Origin: Streptomyces sp. HD
Lineage (GTDB): Bacteria > Actinomycetota > Actinomycetes > Streptomycetales > Streptomycetaceae
Reading direction: 5' to 3'
DNA length: 64,000 nucleotides
Assembly (NCBI RefSeq): GCF_028369295.1
Contig: NZ_JAQMYP010000025.1
Span: 62,001-126,000 of the forward strand
Part shown: in pieces, positions 49,793 to 57,965 of the stretch
How the letters are laid out: each line of letters begins with the position of its first letter
Numbering within the stretch: the stretch's first letter is position 1
Made by a program: the position numbers and the translations under genes
Notes under the pieces: model-generated
Told to the model about the DNA's origin: nothing
Database searches by the model: none
Seen by the model: only the letters and a program-made list of their open reading frames with translations

Positions 49793-50997
49793 GTCACCGG
49801 CAGCCGGGAGACCTGTCTGCCGTGGTCGCCCTTTCGGCCGCCGGCGACGGCCTTGGCGATCTTCTGGGCGTCGATCGCCATCTCGCGGAGGTTGCCGCTG
49901 ATGGGGTTGGTGTAGCCGGTGAAGTACAGGCCGGGGGCGTGGGCCGGTGTGCGGGCGCCCTGGACGACGGGCCTGCCGTGCGTGTCCAGCACGTCGAGGT
50001 GGCCGACGAGGTCCTCCAGGGCGCGGACGTATCCGGTGGCGGCGATGACGGCGTCCGGCGAGACGCGGTTGCCGTCGGCGAGGACGACCTTGTCATCCTC
50101 GAAGCCGTCGACGGCGGCCACGATCTCGACGCGGCCGTTGCGTACGGCGTCGATGAGGCCGACGTCGAGGATGGGGATCGCCCCCTCCTTGACCCGGCTG
50201 TAGAGCCCGCTGTCGGGGCGCGGCAGTCCGCGGGCCGACAGGTCCGGCACGCTGAGCCTGGCCATGAGCCTCGCCAGCCGGTCGACGAGACGGACCGGCA
50301 GCCGCCGTACCAGGATGCTGGTGAACTGGGCGGCCCAGCCGGCGGTGGAGCGGCGCACGATGTGCGGCGCGGTGCGAACCGCCAGCCGCACGCGCGAGGC
50401 GCCGCCCTCGACCAGGTCCACGGCGATCTCGGCACCGGTGTTGCCGACGCCGACGACCAGGACGTCGCGGCCGGCGTAGGGCGCGGGGTTGCGGTACTCG
50501 CCGGCGTGCAGGAACTCGCCGGTGTAGGTGTCGCGGCCGGGCCAGTCCGGGAGGCGCGGGGTGTGGTTGTGGCCGGTGGCCACGACGACCGCGGCGCCGG
50601 TCAGTTCACGGCCACCGGTGGCGCGCAGCAGCCAGCCGGAGCCGTCGGGGGCGGGCTCGATCCGTGACACCTCGACGCCGGTGACTATCTCCAGGTCGTG
50701 GTACTCGGCGTACTTCTCCAGGTAGCGCACGACGTCGTCCCGGGCCACCCAGCGCCCGAAGCGGCGCGGTATCGCCAGCCCCGGCAGGCCCGACAGCCGC
50801 CGGGTGGTGTGCAGATGAAGCCGGTCGTAGTGCCGCCGCCACGAGGCACCGACCCGGTCCGACTTCTCCAGCACGACAGCCCGCAGCCCTTGGGCGCGCA
50901 GCGCGTATGCGACGGAGAGTCCGCCGGGGCCGCCGCCTATGACATAGACCGGGTGGTCCGCGGCGGGGTGGTCCGTGTGTTGGGGGGTGTCGGCCAT
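49789..50997 (-). CDS. flavin-containing monooxygenase/CzcO-type oxidoreductase
   Basis: 402 aa. N-terminal FAD motif VYVIGGGPGGLSVAYALRAQG (near residue 17, GxGxxG), substrate-side signature LHLHTTRRLSGLPGLAIPRRFG, and the second dinucleotide motif DVLVVGVGNTGAEIAVDL (near 178, NADPH, GxGxxG). VVVATGHNHTPRLPDWPGR is the FMO-type ATG motif. It could oxygenate small organic molecules or act as an NADPH-dependent ring hydroxylase. ATG at 50997 gives the fold start. It ends in the 8-bp repeat tract. No clear operon partner; substrate unknown. Confidence 0.9.
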   Translation of the reverse strand: MADTPQHTDHPAADHPVYVIGGGPGGLSVAYALRAQGLRAVVLEKSDRVGASWRRHYDRLHLHTTRRLSGLPGLAIPRRFGRWVARDDVVRYLEKYAEYHDLEIVTGVEVSRIEPAPDGSGWLLRATGGRELTGAAVVVATGHNHTPRLPDWPGRDTYTGEFLHAGEYRNPAPYAGRDVLVVGVGNTGAEIAVDLVEGGASRVRLAVRTAPHIVRRSTAGWAAQFTSILVRRLPVRLVDRLARLMARLSVPDLSARGLPRPDSGLYSRVKEGAIPILDVGLIDAVRNGRVEIVAAVDGFEDDKVVLADGNRVSPDAVIAATGYVRALEDLVGHLDVLDTHGRPVVQGARTPAHAPGLYFTGYTNPISGNLREMAIDAQKIAKAVAGGRKGDHGRQVSRLPVT

Positions 50998-51438
50998 GGT
51001 CGGGAGCGTAATCACGCAGCCGCTTGATGGGTCTCGGTCAAGCCCGGAATTGGTTGCGGATCGATCACGGCTGTAGGAGGAGTGGGTGGGGTCTGTGGCG
51101 TAGGTCTCCTGGTTGTGGCTGTGGGGTGGGCTTCGGGCGAGTCCGGATATGGCCTGTCGCCGGTTGCCTGCGGGCAGAGGGCTGTGCGAGCCTCTGCGTG
51201 ACCTCTGTGAAAGGGCTGATCGTGACACTCGGCATGGTTCTCGGCGACGTCTCCTCTCGCGCTTCGACGCGGGAGCGGTAGCCCTGCCTGCCCTGATGCT
51301 CACGCCTGTGCCGTAGGGGCTGTCCGGCCATTCCCGCCGGGCCCGCGGCGTCCGGCCGGTCCTGGCCCAGGCGCTCTCTCCCGCTCCTCGTCGAAGTGCT
51401 CTTCGTGCCCCCGCACGTTCGATCACGAGGAGTACGTC
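50998..51438. other. 441-bp gap upstream of the methyltransferase
   Basis: No supported gene; a short GTG frame at about 51210-51281 is too weak to call. The methyltransferase ribosome site GAGGAG precedes its GTG. I see no convincing promoter. Confidence 0.4.
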
Positions 51439-52644
51439 GTGTCCACGATCCGCTGGACCGAAGCCCACACCGCCCGATCAGCCCGGTGGCATTCCGAGAG
51501 CGCCGCCTCGCCGCCCGGCCGGGTCGTCGTCGCGGACGACCGTATGAAAGCCGAGGTCGCCTACCGTCTGGCCTGCGAAGGTACGGCGCTGCTGTGGCGG
51601 GGCGACTTCCACAACGCACGGCAGTTGCTGCGGGCGATGGGGCGCCGTATCGACCGCAAACCACCCCGCCCGGGCGGCAGTCCGGCCGAGTCCTTCCATC
51701 TGCAGCGCCGGGCCCGCGGCCACCGGGCCCGTGTCCTGAGCAGGCTCCTGGTGCTGCTGGAGGACGACTACTCCCTGAGGTTGCGCAGGGCTCCCGATGT
51801 ACGTCAGGCGTGTGCCGAGGCGTACGGCGCTCCGCGCGACGCCGTGGTGGTCTCCCTCACGGAACTGCTCGGTGTGATCGGTGCCGAGCAGTGGCGCAGG
51901 AAGGGCGTGGCGGTGCCGGCCGTCAACGCCCGTATCCACCCGCACTACGGCGTGTTCTCGCCGACCAGGGGCGAGTACGTCGACCTGGTGGCGAAGACGC
52001 CGCTCCCCGCGTCGCTGAAGCAGAGCGCCGGTCGTCGTACGGCGTTCGACCTCGGCACGGGGACCGGCGTACTCGCCGTCGTGCTCGCCCACCGGGGGCT
52101 CGACCGGATCGTGGCCACCGACGTCAACCCGCGCGCACTGTCCTGTGCCCGCGAGAACGCCCGCCGACTGGGGTTCGGCGAACGCGTCGATGTCGTCGGT
52201 CCCGCCCTGTTCCCCGAAGGCCGTGCCCACCTCGTCGTCTGCAACCCGCCCTGGATTCCCGCCCGTCCGACCTCCGACGTCGAGCAAGGCGTCTACGACC
52301 CGGACGGCGCCATGTTGCACGGCTTCCTGAACGGCCTGACCTCCCGCCTCGAACCAGGCGGTGAAGGCTGGCTCATCCTCTCCGACCTCGCCGAACATCT
52401 CGGGCTCAGGACGCGTCGCGAACTGCTGGCCGGCATCGAATCGGCGGGACTGCACGTGCTGGACAGGGTGGACACCAGACCGCGGCATCCGCGCGCCTCG
52501 GACAGCGCCGACCCGCTGCACGCCGCCCGCGCCGCGGAGGTCACCTCGCTCTGGCGCCTGGCCGTCAGACCCGGGGGACTCATGTGCCGGGGGCGCCTGG
52601 CCGTCAGGCCCGGGGGACTCACGTGCCGGGGGCGCGGAAGGTGA
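51439..52644 (+). CDS. class I SAM-dependent methyltransferase with C-terminal tandem duplication
   Basis: 401 aa. The N-terminal ~190 residues are a basic, family-specific domain (RRIDRKPPRP, RRARGHRARVL). The Rossmann motif I is AFDLGTGTGVLAVVLAHRG (near residue 205). The catalytic-type NPPW motif is VVCNPPWIPARP (near 270), as in HemK/PrmC and other N-methyltransferases acting on planar amines. The last 26 residues are a 13-residue tandem duplication (LAVRPGGLxCRGR twice) not seen in the core fold. Ribosome site GAGGAG precedes GTG 51439. Its 3' end overlaps the convergent GYD gene by 26 bp. Target unknown. Confidence 0.83.
   Translation: MSTIRWTEAHTARSARWHSESAASPPGRVVVADDRMKAEVAYRLACEGTALLWRGDFHNARQLLRAMGRRIDRKPPRPGGSPAESFHLQRRARGHRARVLSRLLVLLEDDYSLRLRRAPDVRQACAEAYGAPRDAVVVSLTELLGVIGAEQWRRKGVAVPAVNARIHPHYGVFSPTRGEYVDLVAKTPLPASLKQSAGRRTAFDLGTGTGVLAVVLAHRGLDRIVATDVNPRALSCARENARRLGFGERVDVVGPALFPEGRAHLVVCNPPWIPARPTSDVEQGVYDPDGAMLHGFLNGLTSRLEPGGEGWLILSDLAEHLGLRTRRELLAGIESAGLHVLDRVDTRPRHPRASDSADPLHAARAAEVTSLWRLAVRPGGLMCRGRLAVRPGGLTCRGRGR
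52553..52640. repeat. 39-bp tandem duplication spanning convergent gene ends
   Basis: Unit GGCGCCTGGCCGTCAGRCCC... is repeated at 52553-52591 and 52592-52630, followed by a partial third copy. The duplicated unit includes the stop codon of the convergent GYD gene and adds in-frame residues to the methyltransferase. Confidence 0.9.
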
Positions 52645-52939
52645 CCTGCCGTCGGGTCGCCTCGTCGATCTCGTCGAGGGTCAGAAGCGGGGTCGCCCGG
52701 GTCCGAAGCGCTCCGCTGGCCTTGACCGTGAGGCCGGCCGCGGCCATCGAGACCGGGTCGGGGAAGTCGACGATGAGCACGATGTCGTCCTGCCCGAAGG
52801 CGAAGTACATGGTCTCGACCGTGCCGCCGAGACCGGAGACGACCTGTTCGACGGCGGCCCGACGACCGCTCGCACCTTCCTTGAGCAACCCTCTGGTGCC
52901 CTCGGACGTGTAGGTGGCCTGGATGAGGAACTTGGGCAT
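52619..52939 (-). CDS. GYD-domain protein
   Basis: 106 aa, the size of single-domain GYD proteins (ferredoxin-like fold, function unknown). MPKFLIQATYTSEGTRGL at the start and VEQVVSGLGGTVETMYFAFGQDDIVLIVDFPD (near residues 30-65) match. The C-terminal half holds TLDEIDEATRR. Its stop lies inside the 39-bp duplication, and the gene overlaps the methyltransferase 3' end, so transcripts would be antisense over 26 bp. No enzymatic residues are evident. Confidence 0.85.
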   Translation of the reverse strand: MPKFLIQATYTSEGTRGLLKEGASGRRAAVEQVVSGLGGTVETMYFAFGQDDIVLIVDFPDPVSMAAAGLTVKASGALRTRATPLLTLDEIDEATRRQVTFRAPGT

Positions 52940-53257
52940 ACGGACGTTTCCTGACCTCGTGTTTCCGATACGCAGCTTGGCCTTCCCGTTGTCGCGTGGG
53001 CCGCTGCTCGCGGAACGGCAGGATCACCCGTTGGACCGACTGTCGGGCGTTAGCCGGAATGCTTTGTTTCCGGCCTTCCATCGCGGGCTCTTATCCGGGA
53101 AGCGAGGCACCTGCGTTGCTCGACGACACAGGTCAAGGGCCAGGCGCGGAGGGCGAAGTGTCCTGTTTGATCATGGCTGACATGCGACGGAGGCGATGCT
53201 AGAGTCACCCAGCCTTTCGGTCTCCAGTTCGAGGGGGGCCTCGACGACCGCAAGGGC
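52940..53257. other. 318-bp upstream region of the secreted-protein gene
   Basis: Contains the promoter listed at 53177. The remainder holds no gene that I can support. Confidence 0.45.
53177..53205 (+). promoter_or_regulatory. housekeeping-type promoter of the small secreted protein
   Basis: CTGACA (53177-53182), 17 bases, TAGAGT (53200-53205). Close to TTGACA-17-TANNNT. It would start transcription near 53212, leaving a 5' leader of about 46-75 bases depending on the start codon. Confidence 0.6.
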
Positions 53258-53701
53258 ATGGAGGGGATTCCTTTGTCGGGAAGACTTATGCATAAATTCG
53301 GTGTCGTCGCGGGGGCGGCCGCCGTACTCACGATTGCCACCACTTCGGTTGCCTGGGCCAACTGGAGCAAGTCTCCTTTCAGCCTTGTCCAGGGGACCAA
53401 TTCCCAGCAGTGGGTCGACGAGGAGTACAACGAATTCCACTTCACCGGCTGCGACCAGGCCGGAACTTCGAACAGCGTCGATGTGGCGCTGTGGCAGCAG
53501 ATCGACTGGGGCAGCGACGTGAAGCACGACACGTCGACGCTCACCAACTGCTTCAAGGGCTCCGGCTACACGAGCACGGCCACCCAGTCCAATCTGCCGT
53601 ACGACAGCTACTACCTCGAAATCACCAAGCTCGGTTCGGGGTGCGGGGCTTGCACGGGTGCCGCTGACAAGGTCAGCGTGGACACGACCCTGGCTGACTG
53701 A
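53258..53701 (+). CDS. small secreted cysteine-containing protein
   Basis: About 147 aa (shorter if a later start is used). A Sec signal peptide is clear: MHKFGVVAGAAAVLTIATTSV with cleavage near SVAWA|NWSK. The mature part (~110 residues) has four Cys (FTGCDQAG, LTNCFKGSG, SGCGACTG) and no known domain. Starts considered: ATG 53258 (weak AAGGGC), TTG 53273 (GGAGGGG six bases upstream, unusual but well spaced), ATG 53288 (GGGAAG). A strong hairpin just after the stop limits read-through into the ABC genes, so it is likely expressed more than they are. It might be the substrate or regulator of that transporter; no evidence beyond position. Confidence 0.8.
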   Translation: MEGIPLSGRLMHKFGVVAGAAAVLTIATTSVAWANWSKSPFSLVQGTNSQQWVDEEYNEFHFTGCDQAGTSNSVDVALWQQIDWGSDVKHDTSTLTNCFKGSGYTSTATQSNLPYDSYYLEITKLGSGCGACTGAADKVSVDTTLAD

Positions 53702-53706
53702 TCCTG

Positions 53707-53737
53707 CCGGGCCGCCGCACAGCGTGCGGCGGCCCGG
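53707..53737 (+). terminator. hairpin after the secreted-protein gene
   Basis: CCGGGCCGCCGCAC (53707-53720), loop AGC, GTGCGGCGGCCCGG (53724-53737), then AATTGTTCT. 14 perfect pairs; a good intrinsic terminator or attenuator ahead of the ABC genes. Confidence 0.8.
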
Positions 53738-53791
53738 AATTGTTCTCCACCGGATCTGTTTCCGCCGGGCTTGTTTTCCATTCGAGGGTTC

Positions 53792-55075
53792 ATGCGCTTC
53801 TCCTCCGCTCTTCGCACGCATCCCGCCGTGCTGGCCTTTCCGTTGATCGGCCTTTTCTTCGCCTTCGTCTTCGTCACGAGCACCCGGCACATCGAGCGGC
53901 TGATCGCCGTGCCGTGGCCCGCACAGGTCGCGTCGTACGCCGTGCATGCCCCGGTCCCGATGGCCGCCGCGGCGGTGGCGGGTCTGGCCGCGGTGGAGGC
54001 GACGCGACTGCGGGCCCTCGGCACCTGGGAGTTGGGGGCGGCGCGCTCCGGTTGGCGCATCGCGGTCCAGCCCGTCCTCATCACGGTGCTCTCCCTGTCG
54101 GTCCTCACCGCGGGCGTCACGGCCGGTGGGCTGTGGGTGGTCGGGGTCCTTCCCGATCTGTATGTGCTGCACCTGATGGTGATCGTCGTCGTCCTGCTCA
54201 CCGCGCACGCCGTCATCGGATTCGTCATAGGGCGCCGATTCCATGCGCTGTACGCCGCGCCGATCGTGGCCGTGGCGGTGTTCGTCGGGATCAGCTTCCC
54301 GCTGGGAACCGACAGTTACTGGGCGCACCATGTCACCGGGTCCATCGCCTGGCTGGGCTTCGGCGAGGCCTATTCGCCGGCCATGACGGCGGCCGCACTC
54401 CTGCCGACGGTCTGTCTGGCCGTCGCCTGTGTCGTACTGACGGCGCCCCGGCGTATTCGTGTCGCCTCTGTCGCCGTGTCCCTCGTGATCGCGGTCGGTG
54501 GCCTGCTCGGCGCATACGGCATCACCAAGGACTGGCATTCGATCGCTCCGGCCGCCAAGGGATTCGCCCCCGTCACCTGCGAGGGGGAGAAGCCCGAAGT
54601 CTGCCTGCCGTCGGCCGGTTCCGAGCACATCGGGCAGATTCAGACCGAACTCGCCGAGATGACGGACAAATTGCAGGCCAAGGGCGTCATCGTCGAGAAA
54701 CCCACCCGCATCACCGACGTCAGCGTGGCCGGTGTTCAGCAATTCGACACCCGGGGAGAGCACTGGGCACTCGACCTCGTGCCCGGAAACGCGGACAAGG
54801 TGCTCCGGGAGAACATCGCCATCGAGGTCGTCGGAATTCCCTGCGCGCAACCGGACTGGAAGGCTCTGCACTACAACACCCTCTGGGCCGCCCGGACGGC
54901 AGGCGTGGAGAGCGAGTACCTCGCCTGGCTGTCCCGTGAGACCCAGCAGTTCGGACAGGGCCAGAGCCGGGAACAGCTCCTCGCCGAGATGGACAGGGTG
55001 AGCGGGCTTCCCCTGAGGGAGCAGAAGGCCTGGTACGCCGACCAGCTCCGCCGGGCCTGCGGGGCAGGTCGCTGA
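53792..55075 (+). CDS. ABC transporter-associated membrane protein with extracellular domain
   Basis: About 427 aa. Six hydrophobic segments lie in the first ~250 residues (for example AFPLIGLFFAFVFVTST, APVPMAAAAVAGLAAV, VVGVLPDLYVLHLMVIVVVLL, IRVASVAVSLVIAVGGLLGAYG). A ~180-residue soluble C-terminal domain from KGFAPVTCEGEKPEVCLP on has at least two Cys and ends KAWYADQLRRACGAGR. No characterised family matches that I recognise. GAGGG precedes ATG 53792, and the longer ATG 53771 is less likely. It lies three bases upstream of the next membrane protein and, with the ATPase, forms an ABC-2-like exporter. Confidence 0.78.
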   Translation: MRFSSALRTHPAVLAFPLIGLFFAFVFVTSTRHIERLIAVPWPAQVASYAVHAPVPMAAAAVAGLAAVEATRLRALGTWELGAARSGWRIAVQPVLITVLSLSVLTAGVTAGGLWVVGVLPDLYVLHLMVIVVVLLTAHAVIGFVIGRRFHALYAAPIVAVAVFVGISFPLGTDSYWAHHVTGSIAWLGFGEAYSPAMTAAALLPTVCLAVACVVLTAPRRIRVASVAVSLVIAVGGLLGAYGITKDWHSIAPAAKGFAPVTCEGEKPEVCLPSAGSEHIGQIQTELAEMTDKLQAKGVIVEKPTRITDVSVAGVQQFDTRGEHWALDLVPGNADKVLRENIAIEVVGIPCAQPDWKALHYNTLWAARTAGVESEYLAWLSRETQQFGQGQSREQLLAEMDRVSGLPLREQKAWYADQLRRACGAGR

Positions 55076-55077
55076 AC

Positions 55078-55677
55078 ATGATCTGGTGGCTGCGTCAGCG
55101 GGGAGCCCTGGGGCTGCTGCCCGCTGCCCTGGTGGCCTTCGTCCTGAGCGTCGGACTCACCCTGGACGTGGTCGTCGTCTTCCCCGCGTTCCTGGGGGAT
55201 TTCGCGGTACCGACAGAACTCAGCAACTTCCTCTGCCTCATCCCCTCCGTCGCCCTGGTCGTCTGCCTCGAACGGCGGCTTCCCTCCGTGGAACGGTCCG
55301 CCGTCCGCAGGCTCGACGCCAGGGACGTCACGCTGGTCGCCGGTTTCGCCGTGCTCGTGTCCGCGGTGGCCATGGCGATGTCCGCGGCGACGTCCACGCT
55401 CGGCCAGGAGGCGATGTGGACGGCGGCACGCAACAACCTGCTCTTCTGCGGACTCGCGCTGGGCGGCTGGCCGCTGCTCGGGCACCGGGCGACCCTGGTC
55501 CCCGTCTTCTGGATGATCCACTCCATGTTCCTCGGGGGCCGCAGCCTCAACGACCCCTACCCCTGGGTGATCGTCACGGAGAAGGCCCACGTCACACACG
55601 CCGCCATGGGCGCCGCCGCCGTCTTTCTGGCCGGAGTTCTCTCCCTCACCTGTTTCGCACCAAGGACCGACCGATGA
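55078..55677 (+). CDS. small membrane protein of the ABC transporter operon
   Basis: 199 aa, about five to six hydrophobic helices (LLPAALVAFVLSVGLTLDVV, FLCLIPSVALVVCL, VTLVAGFAVLVSAVAMAMS, LLFCGLALGGWPLLG, AAMGAAAVFLAGVLSLTC), few charged residues. No known domain. It starts two bases after the previous gene and its stop overlaps the ATPase start (ATGA), so it is one of two permease-like subunits of the exporter. Function is by context only. Confidence 0.78.
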   Translation: MIWWLRQRGALGLLPAALVAFVLSVGLTLDVVVVFPAFLGDFAVPTELSNFLCLIPSVALVVCLERRLPSVERSAVRRLDARDVTLVAGFAVLVSAVAMAMSAATSTLGQEAMWTAARNNLLFCGLALGGWPLLGHRATLVPVFWMIHSMFLGGRSLNDPYPWVIVTEKAHVTHAAMGAAAVFLAGVLSLTCFAPRTDR

Positions 55678-56423
55678 CTCTGCTGCTCGACCGTGTGACC
55701 TTCGGCTACCGCCGCTGGACGCGCCCCGTCCTGGCCGACTTCACCTACGAGGTCCCCGAGCAGGGCCTGACGATCCTGCTCGGCCCCAACGGGGCGGGCA
55801 AGTCCACCACGATGGCGTTGCTCGCCGGCACGGTCGAGCCCAAGGCGGGCAGCGTCGTCCTCAGCGGCACGGACCTCACCTCCGCCAGCCGTGAATACCG
55901 CCGCCACGTGGCCTGGCTGCCTCAACGGGTGCCCACCTCACGGCAGTTGACCGCCCGTGAGTACGTCGCGTACGTCGCCTGGCTGAAAGGCGAGGAACGC
56001 GCCCGTGCCTGGGAGCGCGCCGGAGCGGCCCTCGACCAGGTCGGCCTCGCCGAGCAGGCCGGCCGGAAGACGGCAAGGCTGTCCGGGGGGCAGCTCCGCC
56101 GCGTCGGCATCGCCTGCGCCCTGGCCCATGACGCCCGCGTGATCCTGCTGGACGAGCCGACGGCCGGGCTCGACCCGCACCAGCGCACGGTCTTCCGTGA
56201 CGTGCTGCGGGAGGTCGCGGCGAAGACCCCGGTGCTCATGTCGACGCATGACATCGCCGACCTGGCCGACGAAGCCGACACCGTCACCCTCATGAAGGAC
56301 GGCATGGTCCTCCACCACGGCGGGACCCAGAGCTTCCTGGACCACGCACGCGCCGACGCCGCCCCGGCACGCCGGGCCGAGTCGGCGTACTCGGTCCTCA
56401 TGGGACTGGACGGCTCGCAGTGA
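55674..56423 (+). CDS. ABC transporter ATP-binding protein
   Basis: 249 aa. Walker A LLGPNGAGKSTTMALLAG (near residue 33), LSGGQLRRVGIACALAHD signature (near 130), Walker B VILLDEPTAGLD, and the H-loop MSTHDIADL. CcmA/NatA class, so an exporter is more likely than an importer. It overlaps the small membrane protein by four bases and completes the three-gene transporter that begins at 53792, with the secreted protein upstream. A solute such as a small peptide is conceivable but not shown. Confidence 0.92.
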   Translation: MTLLLDRVTFGYRRWTRPVLADFTYEVPEQGLTILLGPNGAGKSTTMALLAGTVEPKAGSVVLSGTDLTSASREYRRHVAWLPQRVPTSRQLTAREYVAYVAWLKGEERARAWERAGAALDQVGLAEQAGRKTARLSGGQLRRVGIACALAHDARVILLDEPTAGLDPHQRTVFRDVLREVAAKTPVLMSTHDIADLADEADTVTLMKDGMVLHHGGTQSFLDHARADAAPARRAESAYSVLMGLDGSQ

Positions 56424-56470
56424 CGTCGCAGCACCCTTGAGCGTGTGTGCCATGTCCTGAGCCCGACTCA

Positions 56471-56503
56471 TGTACTCGGATGTACTCGGATGGAACTGAG
56501 TAC
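56471..56503. repeat. direct repeat and palindrome ahead of a small membrane protein
   Basis: TGTACTCGGA twice (56471-56490), and GTACTC (56482-56487) pairs with GAGTAC (56498-56503) across ten bases. Possible operator for the gene at 56548. Confidence 0.5.
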
Positions 56504-56547
56504 CCGCGCTCTGGCCGGAGAAGGGGCGGGACGAGAACGCTGGGACC

Positions 56548-56961
56548 ATGAGTCAAGGACTGCAGAAACCCGTTCCCCAGCTGGTGTCGATCCTCGTGCT
56601 GGCCGGACTGTCGATGGCGGGGTGGGCCGCCTGGCTGGGCTGGGACCAGCAGTACGACGTGCATCCCGACGGTTCGACGACCGGCCCGTACGCGGCGTGG
56701 CAGGTGATCGGGCTGGTGGTGACGCTGCTGGTGCCGGTGTACTGGGCGGCATCCCGGCGGTACGACGTGGGGGCCGTGCTCGGCACCACGGTCGGTCTGA
56801 CCGTCGCCGCCTACTACGACTGGTCGGACGACGTCACCGGCATGTTCGGGATCGGCGTGGCCATGATCATGATGGGCACCTTCGGAGTGACCGGCGGTCT
56901 GACAGCCCTGGTGGCCGTCGGCCCCTTGCCCGCGATCGGCGCCGCGAAGCCGGCGGCCTGA
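56548..56961 (+). CDS. small conserved-type membrane protein
   Basis: 137 aa with four hydrophobic segments (LVSILVLAGLSMAGWAAWLG, WQVIGLVVTLLVPVYWA, VLGTTVGLTVAAYY, MFGIGVAMIMMGTFGVTGGL) and a short polar tail. No domain recognised. ATG at 56548 has no strong Shine-Dalgarno. It stands alone between the ABC operon and the DoxX operon, with a direct repeat/palindrome upstream that could be an operator. I do not assign a function. Confidence 0.7.
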   Translation: MSQGLQKPVPQLVSILVLAGLSMAGWAAWLGWDQQYDVHPDGSTTGPYAAWQVIGLVVTLLVPVYWAASRRYDVGAVLGTTVGLTVAAYYDWSDDVTGMFGIGVAMIMMGTFGVTGGLTALVAVGPLPAIGAAKPAA

Positions 56962-57061
56962 GTGCGGGCATGACACGCGGGGCGGGGCCTACTTGGCCCG
57001 CTTGCCCTTGTAGCCGCTGATCCTGGCGATTCTGTCGGATTCATCAGGGACGCACAGGCGA

Positions 57062-57097
57062 TTGTCAGTCCCCTCTGATCTGACGTACCGTCAGATC
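57062..57097 (+). promoter_or_regulatory. leaderless promoter overlapped by shared operator, site F (perfect)
   Basis: CTGACGTACCGTCAG at 57080-57094 is a perfect match, extended by GAT/ATC to a 21-bp palindrome (57077-57097). TTGTCA (57062-57067) and TACCGT (57086-57091) are 18 bases apart. TACCGT lies inside the operator, so repressor binding would block the -10. +1 falls at about 57098-57099, on the DoxX ATG. Confidence 0.75.
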
Positions 57098-57098
57098 C

Positions 57099-57545
57099 AT
57101 GGACGCGATCTGGCTCACAGGTGCGGAATGGCTGGCCGTGCTCCGGATAGGCCTCGGGCTGTGGTGGCTGGAGAGCTGGCGGCACAAGGACAAGAAGAGC
57201 TGGTTCGAGGGTGCGGGGATCTCCTGGGCGGCGGACGTCGCGGCCAAGCACCGCTGGAACGCCGTACGCTCCGGCTTCGAGGTCGTCGTGAAGCCACGGC
57301 CACGGACCATGGCGTACGTCGTCCTGTACGCGGAGCTGGCCCTCGGCCTCGGGCTCGTCCTCGGGTTCCTGACCCCGCTGGCCCTCGTCGGTGGGCTGCT
57401 GCTCAACGTCCTCTACTTCGCCCTGATGATCCACGACTGGGCCGAGCAGGGGCAGAACTCGATGATGGCCCTGATCTCCCTGGTCGCGCTGTTCGGGATG
57501 TCATGGCAGTCCTGGTCGATGGACAGCGCGCTGGGGCTGTTCTGA
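57099..57545 (+). CDS. DoxX-family membrane protein
   Basis: 148 aa with about four hydrophobic segments: WLAVLRIGLGLWWLESW (near residue 10), TMAYVVLYAELALGLGLVLG (near 70), LALVGGLLLNVLYFALMIH (near 91) and MMALISLVALFGMS. The WFE...HRW charged loop is typical of DoxX. DoxX proteins accompany oxidative or thiol-stress enzymes and some oxidases. The ATG lies directly at the predicted +1, so the message is leaderless. It is coupled by one base to the DUF35 protein and controlled by site F. A role supporting the acyl-CoA pathway is inferred from the operator only. Confidence 0.87.
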   Translation: MDAIWLTGAEWLAVLRIGLGLWWLESWRHKDKKSWFEGAGISWAADVAAKHRWNAVRSGFEVVVKPRPRTMAYVVLYAELALGLGLVLGFLTPLALVGGLLLNVLYFALMIHDWAEQGQNSMMALISLVALFGMSWQSWSMDSALGLF

Positions 57546-57961
57546 TGGCCGACCGGCGATACGACATCCCGGAAGCCGACGCCTTCACCCGCACCTACTG
57601 GGACGCGGCGGCAAACGGAAGCCTCCTCGTCCGCCGGTGCGCCACCTGCGGCCGCGCCCACCACTACCCCCGCGAGTTCTGCCCCCACTGCTGGAGCGAG
57701 GACGTGACCTGGCAGCCCGCGAGCGGCCGGGCCACCCTCTACACCTGGTCCGTCGTCCACCGCAACGACCTGCCGCCCTTCGGGGAGCGGACACCGTACG
57801 TCGCCGCCGTCGTCGATCTCGCCGAGGGGCCGCGGATGATGACCGAGGTCGTGGAGTGCGCGGACGCCGGGGAACTGCGGGCCGGGATGGAGCTGGAGGT
57901 CGTCTTCCGGGACGGGGTTCCGGTGTTCCGGCCCGCGGGTGACCGAGGCGGGTTTCAATGA
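57545..57961 (+). CDS. DUF35 OB-fold zinc-ribbon protein
   Basis: 138 aa. The N-terminal zinc ribbon is CATCGRAHHYPREFCPHC (C-x2-C-x10-C-x2-C, near residues 32-49). The OB-fold follows: ASGRATLYTWSVVHR near 59, LPPFGERTPYVAAVVDLAEGPRM near 76. Such proteins are acyl-CoA-associated partners of thiolase-like (Ltp/SCP2) enzymes or of MaoC-type hydratases. In mycobacterial sterol catabolism the DUF35 part of ChsH2 forms an aldolase with Ltp2. Starts at ATG 57545, overlapping DoxX by one base (TGATG). The only thiolase-like gene in the window (62611) carries the same operator upstream, which makes it the obvious candidate partner. Confidence 0.88.
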   Translation: MADRRYDIPEADAFTRTYWDAAANGSLLVRRCATCGRAHHYPREFCPHCWSEDVTWQPASGRATLYTWSVVHRNDLPPFGERTPYVAAVVDLAEGPRMMTEVVECADAGELRAGMELEVVFRDGVPVFRPAGDRGGFQ

Positions 57962-57965
57962 CCGC

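Noticed and set aside
51210..51281. Short GTG frame upstream of the methyltransferase
   Set aside because: About 24 codons, no clear ribosome site; not enough evidence for a leader peptide.
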